Positions 12,294 through 23,900 of a DNA stretch of 64,000 nt are shown piece by piece. The translations under genes were made by a program, and so were the position numbers. Below the pieces are notes generated by a model. The model was not told where the DNA came from. It was given only the letters and a program-made list of their open reading frames with translations, and did no database searches. The first letter of the stretch is position 1; each line of letters opens with the position of its first letter. This DNA comes from Acanthochlamys bracteata (taxonomy: Eukaryota; Streptophyta; Magnoliopsida; Pandanales; Velloziaceae), in contig CM034143.1 in assembly GCA_019914995.1 (NCBI GenBank), forward strand, positions 6,487,501 through 6,551,500, written 5' to 3'.

Positions 12294-13460
12294 ATGGGTT
12301 GCAGTGTTTCTTCTTCCTACAAGGACCCTGTGCCTCTAACAAAGGCAAAGAAGCAAGATTATGGTGCTAATCTTCATCTGAAAAATCAAGACTTTGGTAT
12401 GTTCCCCTTGTGTGGTTCCATGCTTTCCATAGATTTTGGTATTTAAAGTCTAGAATGATACCATCTATAGATTTTACTGCTTTTTTCTTTTGGTTTTCTG
12501 TGGATTCTGGAATGGTTGGTTTTGGTTATATTGTAGATGATTGATCATGGTGTTTCCTGAGAAGTTATATTGATGGTAGACTAGTAGAGATGATCATGAT
12601 TGTATATAGTAGTGTTCTTTGGCCAAGTAAATTCTGCCATTTCCATTTTCTGGCTCTCTAGCAATAGTGCTATTAGGCACTATTTAGGTTTCGTATCCCA
12701 CTGGAATGATAAGTTTGACTGTATTGATTCTGAATCATCTCAAGTTCTTCTTATATGTTCTCTTGAGAAACTAGATTTTGTTTCGCCACCTGTTCCAAGT
12801 TACTTCTTCCGTGTTAACTGCTCTGGATAGCTATCGGAATGACGAGTTGCTTCTACATTGATTTAGAGATGCTGTGGGGTTACCTGATGTTAGTGCCATT
12901 CCAATATGGATAGATCATATCTTGGCATTCGTTTATAAAACGTACCACTTCAAACGTTTTTCCTAATTCTGCAGGCAGTAGTACAGAAGAAAATTTTCAT
13001 GATTCACTGCCATGGTTAGAATCTGACTGTGAGGATGACTTCTATAGTGTTAATGGAGGTGAGGTAAATCCGAATACTCAGATATGCAAACTATTGATTG
13101 GCATGTGAAAATCTCGAATTCATTGTTGCAGAATTCACACCATCCCGAGGTAGTACTCCAAATTATCAGATAATCACGCCATCAATGCCTCAACTGAACA
13201 GACCGTTCTCCACTGAAAACTCAACGGTCTCCAAGCCTGAACCTTCTCCAACTGGCAGGGGAAAGCTGGCAATCCTTTTCAAAGAAACCCCTCATAGCAA
13301 TCATGATACCAGCGAGCTTAATTCATCAAAGGAATCCATCAACATTCCTGAGTTTGGTCGTGAATCCAGCAGTAAAATAATTTCAAAGGAAGGACAGAAG
13401 AGTTCGAAACAGAAGGCAGATGTAGCAATATTGAACTGTTGCTTGCCTAGCTTCGCTTGA
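12294..13460 (+). CDS. Small N-acylated protein of the At3g27210-like family
   Basis: Three exons, 12294..12396, 12975..13058 and 13132..13460, give 171 residues with consistent phase-1 joins (G|GC and G|AA). The N-terminus MGCSVSSSYK carries Gly2 and Cys3, the usual signature for N-myristoylation and palmitoylation, so plasma-membrane attachment is likely. The core PWLESDCEDDFYSVNG / EFTPSRGSTPNYQ is the conserved signature of the plant family represented by Arabidopsis At3g27210 (recalled from memory). A basic/Leu patch GRGKLAILFKE and a Ser/Lys-rich tail follow, ending NCCLPSFA with two cysteines. The biochemical role of this family is not known to me. The start was chosen because it gives the myristoylation signal; the upstream in-frame Met at 12219 lies in probable 5' UTR. 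Confidence 0.8.
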
Positions 13461-13839
13461 TTATGGTGTTCCAATCAACGTTATATATAATAAAAAACCA
13501 AAGCTAACCAAATGTTGTATAGACTATAGAGTGATATTGAGTGATCAGTTTTGAAGTCAAAGTGGTACCGTCTGTAAACTGTTTCAGTGTAGCGATTGAA
13601 TTTACAGATGCCGCAATTCATGTATGCCCACTTTCAAAGTTTCTGCGTTGGTGGTTTTTGTGATTTTTGAGTGAATCAGGATCATGAATTGAAATGAATG
13701 TCTTCTATATTATCTTGCAGAGTCTCGTTACATTTCGCATTCACACATTGTGTTTGATTGATGAGGTACTTGTTTTCTCATTCATGACTGACACAGAAAC
13801 AAGTTTAACTCTTTTATATATCTAGCGAAGGAAGAACAC
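13461..13839. other. Convergent 3' flanks of the At3g27210-like gene and the lipase
   Basis: About 380 bases between two convergent stop codons. AT-rich, with TATATAATAAAAAA near 13485 that could serve as a polyadenylation region for the upstream gene. No gene seen. Confidence 0.4.
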
Positions 13840-16211
13840 TTACTGCTGCGGTTGCCTCTTGAAGAAAGCCATGAGTGCAGAATACACAATATCCTTAGCA
13901 GTAACACCCATGATGAAATCGGCATGAGCGAAATCCTTCACAAACTGAACTGTCAGTTTATCGCCGTCATGATACTTAAGATCATCAAGCAAAAGTCTTA
14001 CATCCTGCACATCTGAAAGGCAGTCTTTTCCGCCATAGCTAAGGAACAAAGGCAAATCTTTTGGTATGTTTGACATGTTGTATGCAGGAGGTTCCATGTC
14101 GCCATACTTCTCCAGGTTAACTGCTGTGTTCTCCCAGTTGTACTTGGATAGAATTCCATCACGGAATGCTAGAGTTTTTAACATTGTTAGTTATCAGTTT
14201 AACCCTGTGAAGCCCAAGGTTGCGAAAAATTTTGGAAGGAAAATGAAGAACCTACTCTGTGCTAGATGAACCATGTTCCTTGTTGAAGTAGGTTGCGGTT
14301 CATATTTCAGAAAAAGATCCACAGTTGATGCATTCAGACAGCAATTGTGCCCTTGAAATAAACAGAAACCTATCACTGAAACTCTTGTTGAATCTAACAA
14401 GAAAATTCTTGAAACATACCTGTAACAGTTGTCAGCAGATCGTAGCAATCGATTCCCCTGTTCTGACAAAAAGCCTTCAAGAAGCCTACTACAATTGCAC
14501 TACAATTTAAACGAAGAAAAGCCAAAGAAAGTTTAGTTCGGTACATGAAATTTACTGAATAGGAAAGATATGATTTTTCCATGAACGATATTACTGTATT
14601 TACCCTGTAGGATTGAACTCTGCTAATCCTAACCATGTTACAATCTGCAAGTTAAAATCTACTGTCAGCTTTCAGTATGCTAAAACTTAAAAAAGTTGTA
14701 TGAAGACATTTGCAAAGAAGCCAGAAGCCAAAAGCAAAGCTAAAAGCTGCGAGTGAAAACATACTTCTCCAAGGAAGGCTTTTGCAGCAAGGATTCCTAA
14801 TGGAGTTGTCATATGAGTGAGGTAAGCTACTGGACTTAAAAGTGCAGCTGATCTTAGCTTATCTACCAACTTCCCTTCTGAGAAGGACGCAAGCGCCATT
14901 AAAGTCCCCTAAACCAAAAGAAATAAAATTCAAAAAAATTTACAAAAAATTGAATCTTGAAAGAATTACGATAACCTGATTATCACTCACCATTGAATGA
15001 CCAACATAGTCTAATTTCTTCCCATTTTGACTATAAACAAAATCAACAACTGCAGGTAGATCGTAAGAAGCCAATTCATCCCATGACCATGCCCAATATG
15101 CCTGCAAAGGGAAGAAAAAGATAAACCAAAACTTGCATGAATAATAAAATGAAATGTTTTAAATAGGGATGGAAATATGGAAAAAAGAACAAACAGGTTT
15201 AGTTGGATCAAGTGAAACGTGTCGTTGGCTACAACGGGTTCCTCTCGTGTTTGATATCCATACGTCGTAGCCGTTATCAGCAAGAATGTATGCAAGTGAT
15301 TCTTGAGGTGAGTTCAGAAGCCATGTCATTCCATCCTGCATGTGAAGAGTAGTAACTGATGAACTGAAATCCAGGAATTCAATTAGATGCAGTGAAGATT
15401 CAGTTTCTGCAGGATGATTTTTGTCCAAACTTGGGAATTGCAACTTGATTTTTTTTTCCCCAAAAAATTGAAAATCCTTTATAGATATTTTGGCATGCTT
15501 AATTTTTATGTTACAATCACGAATAATCCACTATGACGGTAAAATTCTTACACAAAATTTACTAACTCATACTTTCAGTCAATTATCCGTACGAAAAATT
15601 TTGGTATCAGATAAGAGTCATCAGTAGAACTAACTAGCGACACTAAAATCTACATTACAGGTGTTAATTCTCCGAGACAAACTATGCATAAATCCAAAAA
15701 CAACCTTATCAATCTAGTAAACATCACATGCCAACTTATCCCAGACTTCCCAGTGTATACATTTTCCTTACCATTAGAACACCATGTTGTAGCAAGACAG
15801 GCTGCCTTTTCCCAACACCTCCCCCTCCATTACTGCGGCCTTCAGGAATTCTTTGCATACTTAAAATGTATCCGTCTTCGGTTGTCACCTTCAGAAGAAC
15901 AGTCAAACAAAACCAATAATTCAAGCAATATGGCATAAGACGAAAAAGAAAAGGGCGTAAAGATTTATGTATATTACTTTGAATTCTTGGCACTTGTATC
16001 CTCGTGGAATTACTACAGAAGCACAGATGCCATCGGTGTCCAAAGACGGTGTAGCGTTATGCATGTAAGGTTTTTTGTGGGGAAAAAGTTGCCATTTAGC
16101 TGAAACTCTTGTTCCGGTAACGTGTTCTGGCCGGAGAAGAAAAACAACGGCGAAGAAGAGGAGAAACTTAGTTGGTAGATTGAAAGTGCATGCTTTCCTT
16201 TTGTTGCCCAT
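13840..16211 (-). CDS. Acid lipase, triacylglycerol lipase 2 / MPL1-like
   Basis: Nine exons (16211..15978, 15888..15772, 15335..15195, 15101..14991, 14908..14765, 14644..14604, 14499..14420, 14351..14256, 14168..13840) sum to 1293 nt, or 430 residues. A signal peptide or anchor ([11 protein letters not shown], residues about 16-28) suggests secretion or vacuolar entry. The alpha/beta-hydrolase features are VLLQHGVLM (oxyanion region), [12 protein letters not shown], nucleophile elbow GHSM|G split by an intron (Ser), GGKDCLSD (Asp) and FAHADFIMG (His). These match plant acid lipases related to lysosomal acid lipase, such as Arabidopsis At5g14180. Family members hydrolyse acylglycerols or related esters; MPL1 acts in aphid defence. 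The substrate here is inferred only. An in-frame Met eight codons upstream (16235) is an alternative start; the start at 16211 gives a cleaner basic-hydrophobic signal. Confidence 0.92.
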
Positions 16212-17010
16212 TACACTAGTAGTAGTTTTGCACATATAGTGACAACAGCACTACCAGTAGTAGTGTTGATCGATATGCTCCAATGATCAAGAGAAAGTTT
16301 TTGGGTATTTATAGAGAAAGAGGGAGGTGTGAAAGCAAAGAAAAAAAACAGCGTATGGAAGTGATAATGACTCGTGCATTAAAGTTAGGGAACTTTTTCT
16401 TTTTTTTTGGGTTCTTTATCTTTGTTTGTAAATTCATGCATGTATTTACAGGCATGGCGTTTAGTTATTTGTGTATATTTATGAAAAAAGAAATTGTAAA
16501 GATTTTGGTTTGGAAAAACAATAAACAATCAATCATATATGAAAAAAAAAACTGTTTTCTCTATCCAAGGACGTGGATGTCGCTAACATTGAACAAAAAT
16601 ATCAGAAATATTATATACTTAACTAGCACATAATATGGTTGCTCAGATGCTTCTAGATATAAATTTTAGTAAAATATTGGATTATACATAAATACAAAAA
16701 TGTTAGAGCAATATTTGTTTGAAAATATGTCGTACGTTAAGGGTACGTTAAGGATATTGTATTACCTACACGTGGGGAACACTGCTCTTCGAAGCCTATT
16801 ATAAACATGACTAAACATCCAGTTCTATCAATTTGTGATATGAGTTGTATCGACATAAAATGCGACAAATAAATCAAAGTTTATGTCAACTTGGTAATTT
16901 GAAGTTAGAGATGAATAACATAATAAAGTCGGGGAAGATATAATGTATGTATATTATTCTTTTACTTTTGCAGTGTTATTATCAGTGGAATGTTAAACAA
17001 TTGCAGCAAA
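16212..17010. other. Intergenic: lipase 5' flank and tRNA 5' flank
   Basis: About 800 bases of AT-rich DNA. The part near 16212-16330 is presumably the lipase promoter and 5' UTR on the minus strand. Frames such as 16283-16633 are A/T-driven chance ORFs. No repeat with clear ends was found. Confidence 0.35.
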
Positions 17011-17083
17011 GACTTCGTGGCCCAATGGATAAGGCGCTGGTCTACGGAACCAGAGATTCTGGGTTCGATCCCCAGCGGAGTCG
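17011..17083 (+). tRNA. tRNA-Arg (anticodon ACG)
   Basis: A 73-nt cloverleaf. The acceptor stem pairs GACTTCG with CGGAGTC (one G-U) with discriminator G. The D-arm contains GGCCCAATGGATAAGGC, the anticodon stem CTGGT/ACCAG encloses the loop CTACGGA (anticodon ACG), and the T-arm has CTGGG-TTCGATC-CCCAG. The internal A and B boxes of RNA polymerase III are intact. TTTT follows at once (17084-17087) as terminator. No intron. The wobble A is expected to be edited to inosine, reading CGU, CGC and CGA. The gene lies alone between the lipase and the COG2 pseudogene. Confidence 0.95.
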
Positions 17084-17087
17084 TTTT
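17084..17087 (+). terminator. RNA polymerase III terminator of tRNA-Arg
   Basis: A TTTT run directly after the discriminator base, the standard Pol III stop signal. Confidence 0.75.
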
Positions 17088-17595
17088 ATATTTACTATCC
17101 TTTTCCGTATTTCTGTTTTTCAAAATCCTAAAGCTACAAGCTCGCAACGTTTTCGAATTCCAAAAACTGTATTATCTACATGTATCTCATCAACTCCCTC
17201 AGCATAGCAAGAAAAGCCCATACGCTACGGCGGTGACATAGATGTTACAATCCTTCCCATCCTATTACATTACAGATTGAACCAGAACTCAGGATACACA
17301 AAACACTCACAGAAGTCATTAAACATTGTCTGTGGAAATGGAATCATGAAAAAGCATGCCAGAAGAAAGGTTGGAAATTATCTTTGACAACATGATCCCT
17401 TTATTGGTACTGCGCCCACAATCATGTATTGTGCTGTGGGACTCACACGGCACAACATTTTTCAACCATTCACAATTTCAACTATGCATGACAAGAACAC
17501 TCACAGGGGGACATGATAAGTGTGCTGATAATTACAAAAAGGAAAACACACATACACAACAGATGAGTAGAAATACTGAAAAATGCTATTAATCC

Positions 17596-17753
17596 TTACT
17601 CCTGAGGTCTGGATGGCATTTGTTTTTATAGTACTGTCGAAGAAACCATTACTACTAGGTCTGCATGGCGTTCGTTTTTATAGTACTGTCGAAGAAACCA
17701 TTACTCCTGAGGTCAGAATGGCGATTGTTTTTGTAGTACTGTTCAAGAAACCA
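17596..17753. repeat. Three tandem copies of a ~52-base unit
   Basis: Copies start at 17596, 17649 and 17701. Each has the order TTACTcCTgaGGTC, a GGATGGC-like block, TTGTTTTTATAGTACTGT and CGAAGAAACCA. Copies differ by a few substitutions; unit lengths are 53, 52 and about 53 bases. The repeat lies in non-coding DNA downstream of the COG2 pseudogene. Confidence 0.8.
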
Positions 17754-17827
17754 AAGTATGCTCCTAAAACCTGTTACTCTCTTACCTTACAAAGGGCAAG
17801 GTAACTTCTTTCTTACTTTCTTCTTCC

Positions 17828-17850
17828 TTTTTTTTTTTTTTTTTTTTTTT
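17828..17850. repeat. Poly-T run
   Basis: 23 consecutive T residues, followed by GGC. It could be a simple homopolymer or, read on the minus strand, the poly-A tail of an old retroposed sequence; nothing next to it supports the latter. Confidence 0.6.
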
Positions 17851-18022
17851 GGCTAATATAATAGGTCCCTCATCCGAGACAAACACAAATAACTAAGGAA
17901 ACCCTCTCAATCCACCCACAGCCTCCATGATGAACAATGCATCACTCGCTGTCAGGGACGAGCAGAACCCTTAAGATAGGCTTGCCTGGGATCAATGAAT
18001 GGGTATCAGATCACAATTTGCT

Positions 18023-18070
18023 CTCGCCTATCCTCTGGATCCAGCACTCGCCTATCCTCTGGATCCAGCA
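18023..18070. repeat. Exact 24-base tandem duplication
   Basis: The unit CTCGCCTATCCTCTGGATCC + AGCA occurs twice head to tail (18023-18046 and 18047-18070) with no mismatch, suggesting recent duplication. Non-coding surroundings. Confidence 0.85.
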
Positions 18071-18489
18071 AAGCCCACAAGGAACAGTAGTCTAGATCAT
18101 GCCTATATTCCTGCAGCCAGATAGAATCATGCTACTAGTTAGAAACACCATTAGGAAACATGATGATCTTAGGAGTTTTCTGTCATCACTCTTAATCATT
18201 GTCTATCCCTACAATTTCACATGGTCATAGGCAACTTGCCAATTTGAAATGAATTTTAAAATGGATCAATTTGCTTTATCGATTTGGAAACATGGATTTG
18301 ATGTCTGGATAATCACTAAAAGCACTTAACTGTAACAAATAACAACTCAGCTAAGAAAAGCTTCAAACAATCAATTTAACAGTGTAGGCCAATTCTAAAG
18401 ACTTCTTGGCAGTTTATCGTTTAACTGGAACAACTGATAATTTCAGAATGAAGGAAAATTGTACCAGTAACACTTGCATGCCTTGTGTC

Positions 18490-20617
18490 TCCTAGCTTAG
18501 CTGAATGTCGAGGGAAAACTGCATGCAGTTCTTGTCTGTATCAGATGGCGTGATGTCACTTGCATCAGTGCTTGCTTCCACTCTTTTATGTGCACCAGCC
18601 CTTAGTCTGATAAGTGAAGATACCATTCTCCTTGCCTACCCAAGAAGTTCAGAGGCAAGGCCATGATATGAGTGGTGCTTCTTTCAGAGGCACCGCGAAT
18701 TAGCTCATCTTTAGATTCCTTTGTCAAGAAGGCAATGCACTCCCCATCTAGAAAAGTCTACAGAAAGGAACAAGAAAAACAAACAGACTAAAATGGCAAA
18801 TCTGTTATTCAACAATGGAGAGACACCTCTAGCACACACTTATTTCTTTGAGACTCCAGTTCTACTATCATTTCCAATGCACTCCACCAGATATAGCTGG
18901 TTATCATATTGAATCTCAGAACCAAGGCCATCCAATCTTCCCTTAAAACAATGATCAAGATTCTAGAAGATGGTCATAGATTTAACTTCATGAAAAGAAG
19001 AGAAGGCTTCAAGAATTTGTAAGTTACAACAGTAGTCAACAAGGGCAAGTTATGCCAGCAGTGAGAGTGCTAACAACAAAATACTACAGCAAGTGAGAAT
19101 GAATCCTAATGTGAAGATACTTCAAGACACGCTAATGATCTATTTGGGTAGATATAAAAGAATTGGAGAAATATATTTATGATAAGGTAGAAAATATGTC
19201 ATAACAATGAGATCGTAACAGTACATGGCATGAGCTCCCAAAATACAGGAGAAAACTTAGAACATATAGCAAACTTGTTCAGATAAATGCCTTTACTAAT
19301 AGCTTATTTCTCCACTATTGTTTCAACAGTGGTGCTCATTATTCCAGGCAAAAAAATTTTGAATGATTCTGCAGCTTGCGGAATGCTTTCCTTCACTAAA
19401 TCACGCACTTCGACTGGACAAGACTCACTAATAAGAAGCACAAGGTCAAGGTGTTCATGACAACGCTCAGAGACTAGACTACGGACATCATGCATCACCT
19501 GCTAAAGATACTTAAGATGGAAATGCTTACCAGCTTTGGCACATCAATATATTCCAGCTACAAACGAAAATTTCGGCAGGTCAAATTGAGTAAGTACATA
19601 TGTTGTTACAGTAACATGATCATCACGTGATTGTCATTAGAAATAATGTGAAGATGTTAACAAAATAATATATGTCGCTGGTGTTGTTTTACTCATCTAT
19701 ATACTTGACATTCATAACTTCATCCTTTAAACCTACTAACTGAAAGCTAACACAAATAACTCTTTCCAGCGAATTGTTAATACCATGAAAGATAAAATAT
19801 TGCTAACGTTAGCATGGTGAAAACAACGACTGGATGCACAAAGCTTGTAATGGAAGATAAGAGGATGAATCATACAATAAAACATAAAGTATAATGAGAG
19901 AAGACATAAATATACAAAATCTTCTAGTAGTCCAGAAGCCCAATCAGAATTGAAGATGTGTTTCCTCCAAGTTGTCAGACTAGAAACCACCGAGTGAGTA
20001 CCTGTTTGCACAGAGCCAATTATATCCAGAAACAAAATTACTTCTAGCAGAATGAGCAAGAAAATACATGATCTTTTCATAAAAACACACACGAGCATGC
20101 ACCCACCCATCCACATACCTACAACGCACACACGCATGTACACACACGTCATGCCTACAAACAGGATCCAGCTAGCCTTGAAAGAAGCTGCAGTGTTAAC
20201 CGAAGGAACTTATCAGTGGAAAAAAGAACTGGAACATCCTCGCTCCAGCAGGATCCCAAGCTTTTTAATAGAATTTTCTCTGATTTAGAAGTTTTGGGAG
20301 TGTGCCCTTAATTTCACGTAACTTTTCAACTGGACTGATGCTTGCTGCTATCAGTGCAGAATCAAGAGCACCAGCAACTTACTGGAATCTATGCAATTAG
20401 AAAGTGATCGATCAGATCAACTATCCCAGCTTGTAAACCAGCAAGATGAGCCCGGAGTTCGCCGGCGAGGGCTTCAAGAGGAAGAGAGCGTAGGGCGGTC
20501 CGTGTCGAAATCCGGCCTGTGAAACGCCGCTGCATCAAACCAGAGGCAGGAGTCAGACTCGGGGTCCGCCGCCGACCGCGGTGGTGGAATCAGTGGTCCG
20601 GTAACGATCTCCGCCAT
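18490..20617 (-). pseudogene. COG2 (conserved oligomeric Golgi complex subunit 2) pseudogene, internally collapsed
   Basis: Segments recognisable as plant COG2, in order on the minus strand: the N-terminus from the ATG at 20617 (CLWFDAAAFHRPDFDTDRP; then LEALAGELRAHLAGLQAGIV after a shift) to about 20400; a jump to a central segment at about 20380 (VAGALDSALIAASISP); then SCWSEDVPVLFSTDKFLRLT (about 20262-20170), a stretch ending SGLLEDFVY (about 19915), VMHDVRSLVSER...TVETIVEK (19500..19304), and a C-terminal piece (about 18748..18505: FLTKESKDELIRGASE ... LRAGAHKRVEASTDASDITP). Intact COG2 is about 750 residues. Most of the N-terminal half, the exon after VEK and the extreme C-terminus are missing, and frames shift within exons. 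Intact COG2 tethers vesicles at the Golgi. Introns remain, so this is a duplicated gene that has decayed, not a retrocopy. Confidence 0.85.
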
Positions 20618-20906
20618 TGTGGGTGGGTAACTGATATTAGTAAATTTGCAAGTATGGGCTATTGTATTAGTAATATAGTAACAAAAGACCTTTAATTTCT
20701 AAATTACAAAAATATATCTTCTTTAAAATACGACCGAAGAGCCCTGCTTTAAGATAGAAGGTGAAATAAGGGGCTCATAAGGTACTTTTACAAGTTACAG
20801 TGCTCGAAATTGAAAATATTGGAATTGTCTTGTTGTACTATAAGTAGGATTATCCAGTCTCATTCTTCCCGCTAGACGAAGAAAAAAAAATTGCAAAGAT
20901 TCGAAA
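20618..20906. promoter_or_regulatory. Head-to-head intergenic region between COG2 pseudogene and RNA methyltransferase
   Basis: Only about 290 bases separate the two start codons, so the promoters must overlap. TACTATAAGTAG at about 20836 and the AAATTGAAAATATT stretch before it are AT-rich and may include the core promoter of the plus-strand gene. No specific element is claimed. Confidence 0.45.
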
Positions 20907-23900
20907 ATGGTTCTATCCCTTTCGCCGCCGGTAAATGCCGGCGGGAGATTTCCTTCACTCTGCCGCACACGGGTTATATCCATCACCTACGCCGCTGTAT
21001 CAATTCCTTCCGTTGTATCTCGCCGTAGCTCTCCGCCGCTCACTGCACAGTCTTCTAAATCATCTCCTGCTCTGGCCGGAAACTCTACAGCGCTTCAGTG
21101 CCCCCACTTCAACTCGTAATATTGAATTTCTATCAGTTATTTTCATTGCTTTCTGAGAATTTGCTTCGATTTCTCGAACTACAGTAGTAACTGCAGCAGC
21201 TATTCTGATGAGAAGAGTTTGTAGCTGATTCTGTATTTTTTCTATTTACTATCAATTTCATCGTATTTTGAGGTAGATATATTACTACAGATCGTAATTT
21301 ATCGTAGATAGAATAGTGAAGCTCTGCTACTCGTTTGATCTCGAGCTCGATTTTGGCAATTTAGTTGTTCTAGCGTTTTTGAGAATCCAGATTTTGTAGT
21401 TGTTTTTGTGTTAGATAAAGTAATTATGAAACTACTTCTTTTGGTTCTTTCCTTTTGTTCATTGATTGATCACGTGATCAATTGTTTGGAGAGTATAGAT
21501 TATCTGTGAACTAATCCTGCATTGGCTGCTAATGCAGTGAGAAGCTTAAGATCTTCTAGTTATTTCTTCCACATTAATTGTGACTTCATAATCTGTTTAT
21601 TGATCAGCTGTCAGTTATTTTGGGAATGGATAGGTGTTCTGGATGCTCTCAGGAGTGGGATCTAGATCGGCCAGCAGTGTTGGAGGATGTGAACAGCTTC
21701 TTTAAGGAGCATGGTGTATCTGACTTCAGCTTCCACAGTGGTCAGCTTGTGAGTAGAGCCTCACTCTCTATTTCTTCCTCTTCAATTGTGTTACTTCCTT
21801 CTATGCTAGTTATGTACCATTAGTTTTTTTACATCTGTTATATGCTTCGCCTTGTAGTGGGGCTGGAGATGTCGGGCAAAGCTAGCAGTTCGAGGAACGT
21901 CTCAGAATCCTTTGATTGGACTTTATGAAGAAGGAACACATAACATCGTTGATATTCCCATGTGCAGAGGTTTGCCTGTACAGAATTTCTTCGCATCCTT
22001 CACTGTTGTTCATTATCCATAAAACATGATTATTATAAGATATGCATGGAAGTTTATTATTCTTTTTCTCCTTCCATTCTCGAGCGAAGATCTTTTAACA
22101 CGAATATATATGATATGCATAGACTATGCACATCTACTTAGTCAAATTACATTTATACATCTAGTTATAAACCTTTCGCTGTTTCTTTTACCCTTTTTCG
22201 TCTTTGACATGCTTCACTTGTTTGTTATCTGAAATTAAGTGTAGACATCTTACGTTTTTCTGCGTGCAGCTCATCACCCAAGTATAAACATGGCAGTTGA
22301 CCTCCTAAAACAAGGCATGTGCAGATGCATTTATCTTTTACTAAAATTTTTTTTTGTATATCATTACCACTGGATTGTGAAATCTTCCAATTATGCAGGT
22401 ATAGGATTGTTTAGTGTTCAACCGTATGACGAAGACTCAGGAAATGGTGATCTCAGATATGTCCAGGTAATTATGTGCTACCTGTTTTCTCATGTGGCAC
22501 TTGCTGTATGTCTTACTTCATTTGCTATGGGAACTCACAAAGTTCTGATTGTGCATTTTATTTTGCAATCATTAGCTACAGACAAATCAACTATCAGCTC
22601 TAGACATGTGATGATTTTCAATAGATGAAATAGGATGTAGACCAAGGTTTATAGTTGACAATGAGTGACCTACTTGTAATAGTTTGTGCTATTTCCAGAT
22701 TGCTGTTACGACATATGACACATCTCTCCCAGCTGCAGAACGATATGAAAAAGGTGATTTCAATTATCTATATATTTTCTTGGTGATATCACAAGTGTCG
22801 GATACTATGAGAAGCCACACTATATGCATTATATTTCTATACAGGGAAAGTACAAGTTGCATTAGTTTGGAATTCAAGAAACGAGAAGACACCGAATTCT
22901 GAGAAGTTGAATTCCTTGTCCAGTGTAAGTTACCATTCATATCAAATCTTTCAAAAGTACCACATATGTCCACTGTTAGACCTTTGTGTTCTTTCTTTTC
23001 TAGTCCTGAGGACCATTGTAATATTAACAGTTTTTATGGAGGAAAGGTGGATCCACAAGCAATTCCTACTTTATTCACTCCATATGGGTTAACTTTCAGA
23101 CATCGACCAGCAATGTAAGCCATTATTCTTCGTGGTTGTCCTTTGTGATGCCTTAGACAGAACCCTCCTGCCTCTTACTGAAGTTAGCATTACACATGAA
23201 ACCTTTGTATATTACTTACGTAACCCTGCACAATGGACCTACCTGGTGTAAAGGATTTGCTCATAGGCGTCCCATTGAATTCTACTGGGCAATATTCTTA
23301 TTAAGAAATCTTTCTATTCAAAATTATGCTATTATGTTCTGGCTGCCAAACAATTTGTCTCGTGCAAAACATATGCATAGGTTGTCTTGCACGTCTGCAT
23401 TCCTTAAATTAATGCCTACTTTTTGCTGTTGGGGTAAGCATGATTAGACTTTCTCTACGTGCAGGTAATTTTTGGAAATAGGTGGAGACATATTTTAGGA
23501 GAAAGAGATTTTTGGGAGCATATTGGAGGGATAGACATGTCGCTTGATCCATCATGTTTTGGCCAGGCAAACACTCAGGTATGTATTTTCGTTACCTTGC
23601 TGAAGGCAACTGCTAGTACGAGGCATCAATTAAAGCTTCTAAAAGCATATGCCTGTATTTTGCCTAAACACGCAGAAGCGTCTCTTGTGAGCATAAGCAT
23701 GAGCAAATAATTTTTTTTATCTTTCAATAATAAGCTATAAGGTAGATGACCTTTCAGCAGCACTAAACAATAAGGATTAGTGGGAATTAAGAGTTCTTGT
23801 GACGGGAATCTAAAAATAGATATTAGCTATCCATCTGCAGCGGGCATTCTTGCTAGGAGAGATAAACTAGTGGTATCACTTTTGATTTTGATTTGCCTGT

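Noticed and set aside
16283-16633. 116-codon plus-strand frame
   Set aside because: Lys/Phe-rich translation of A/T runs with no similarity to known proteins.
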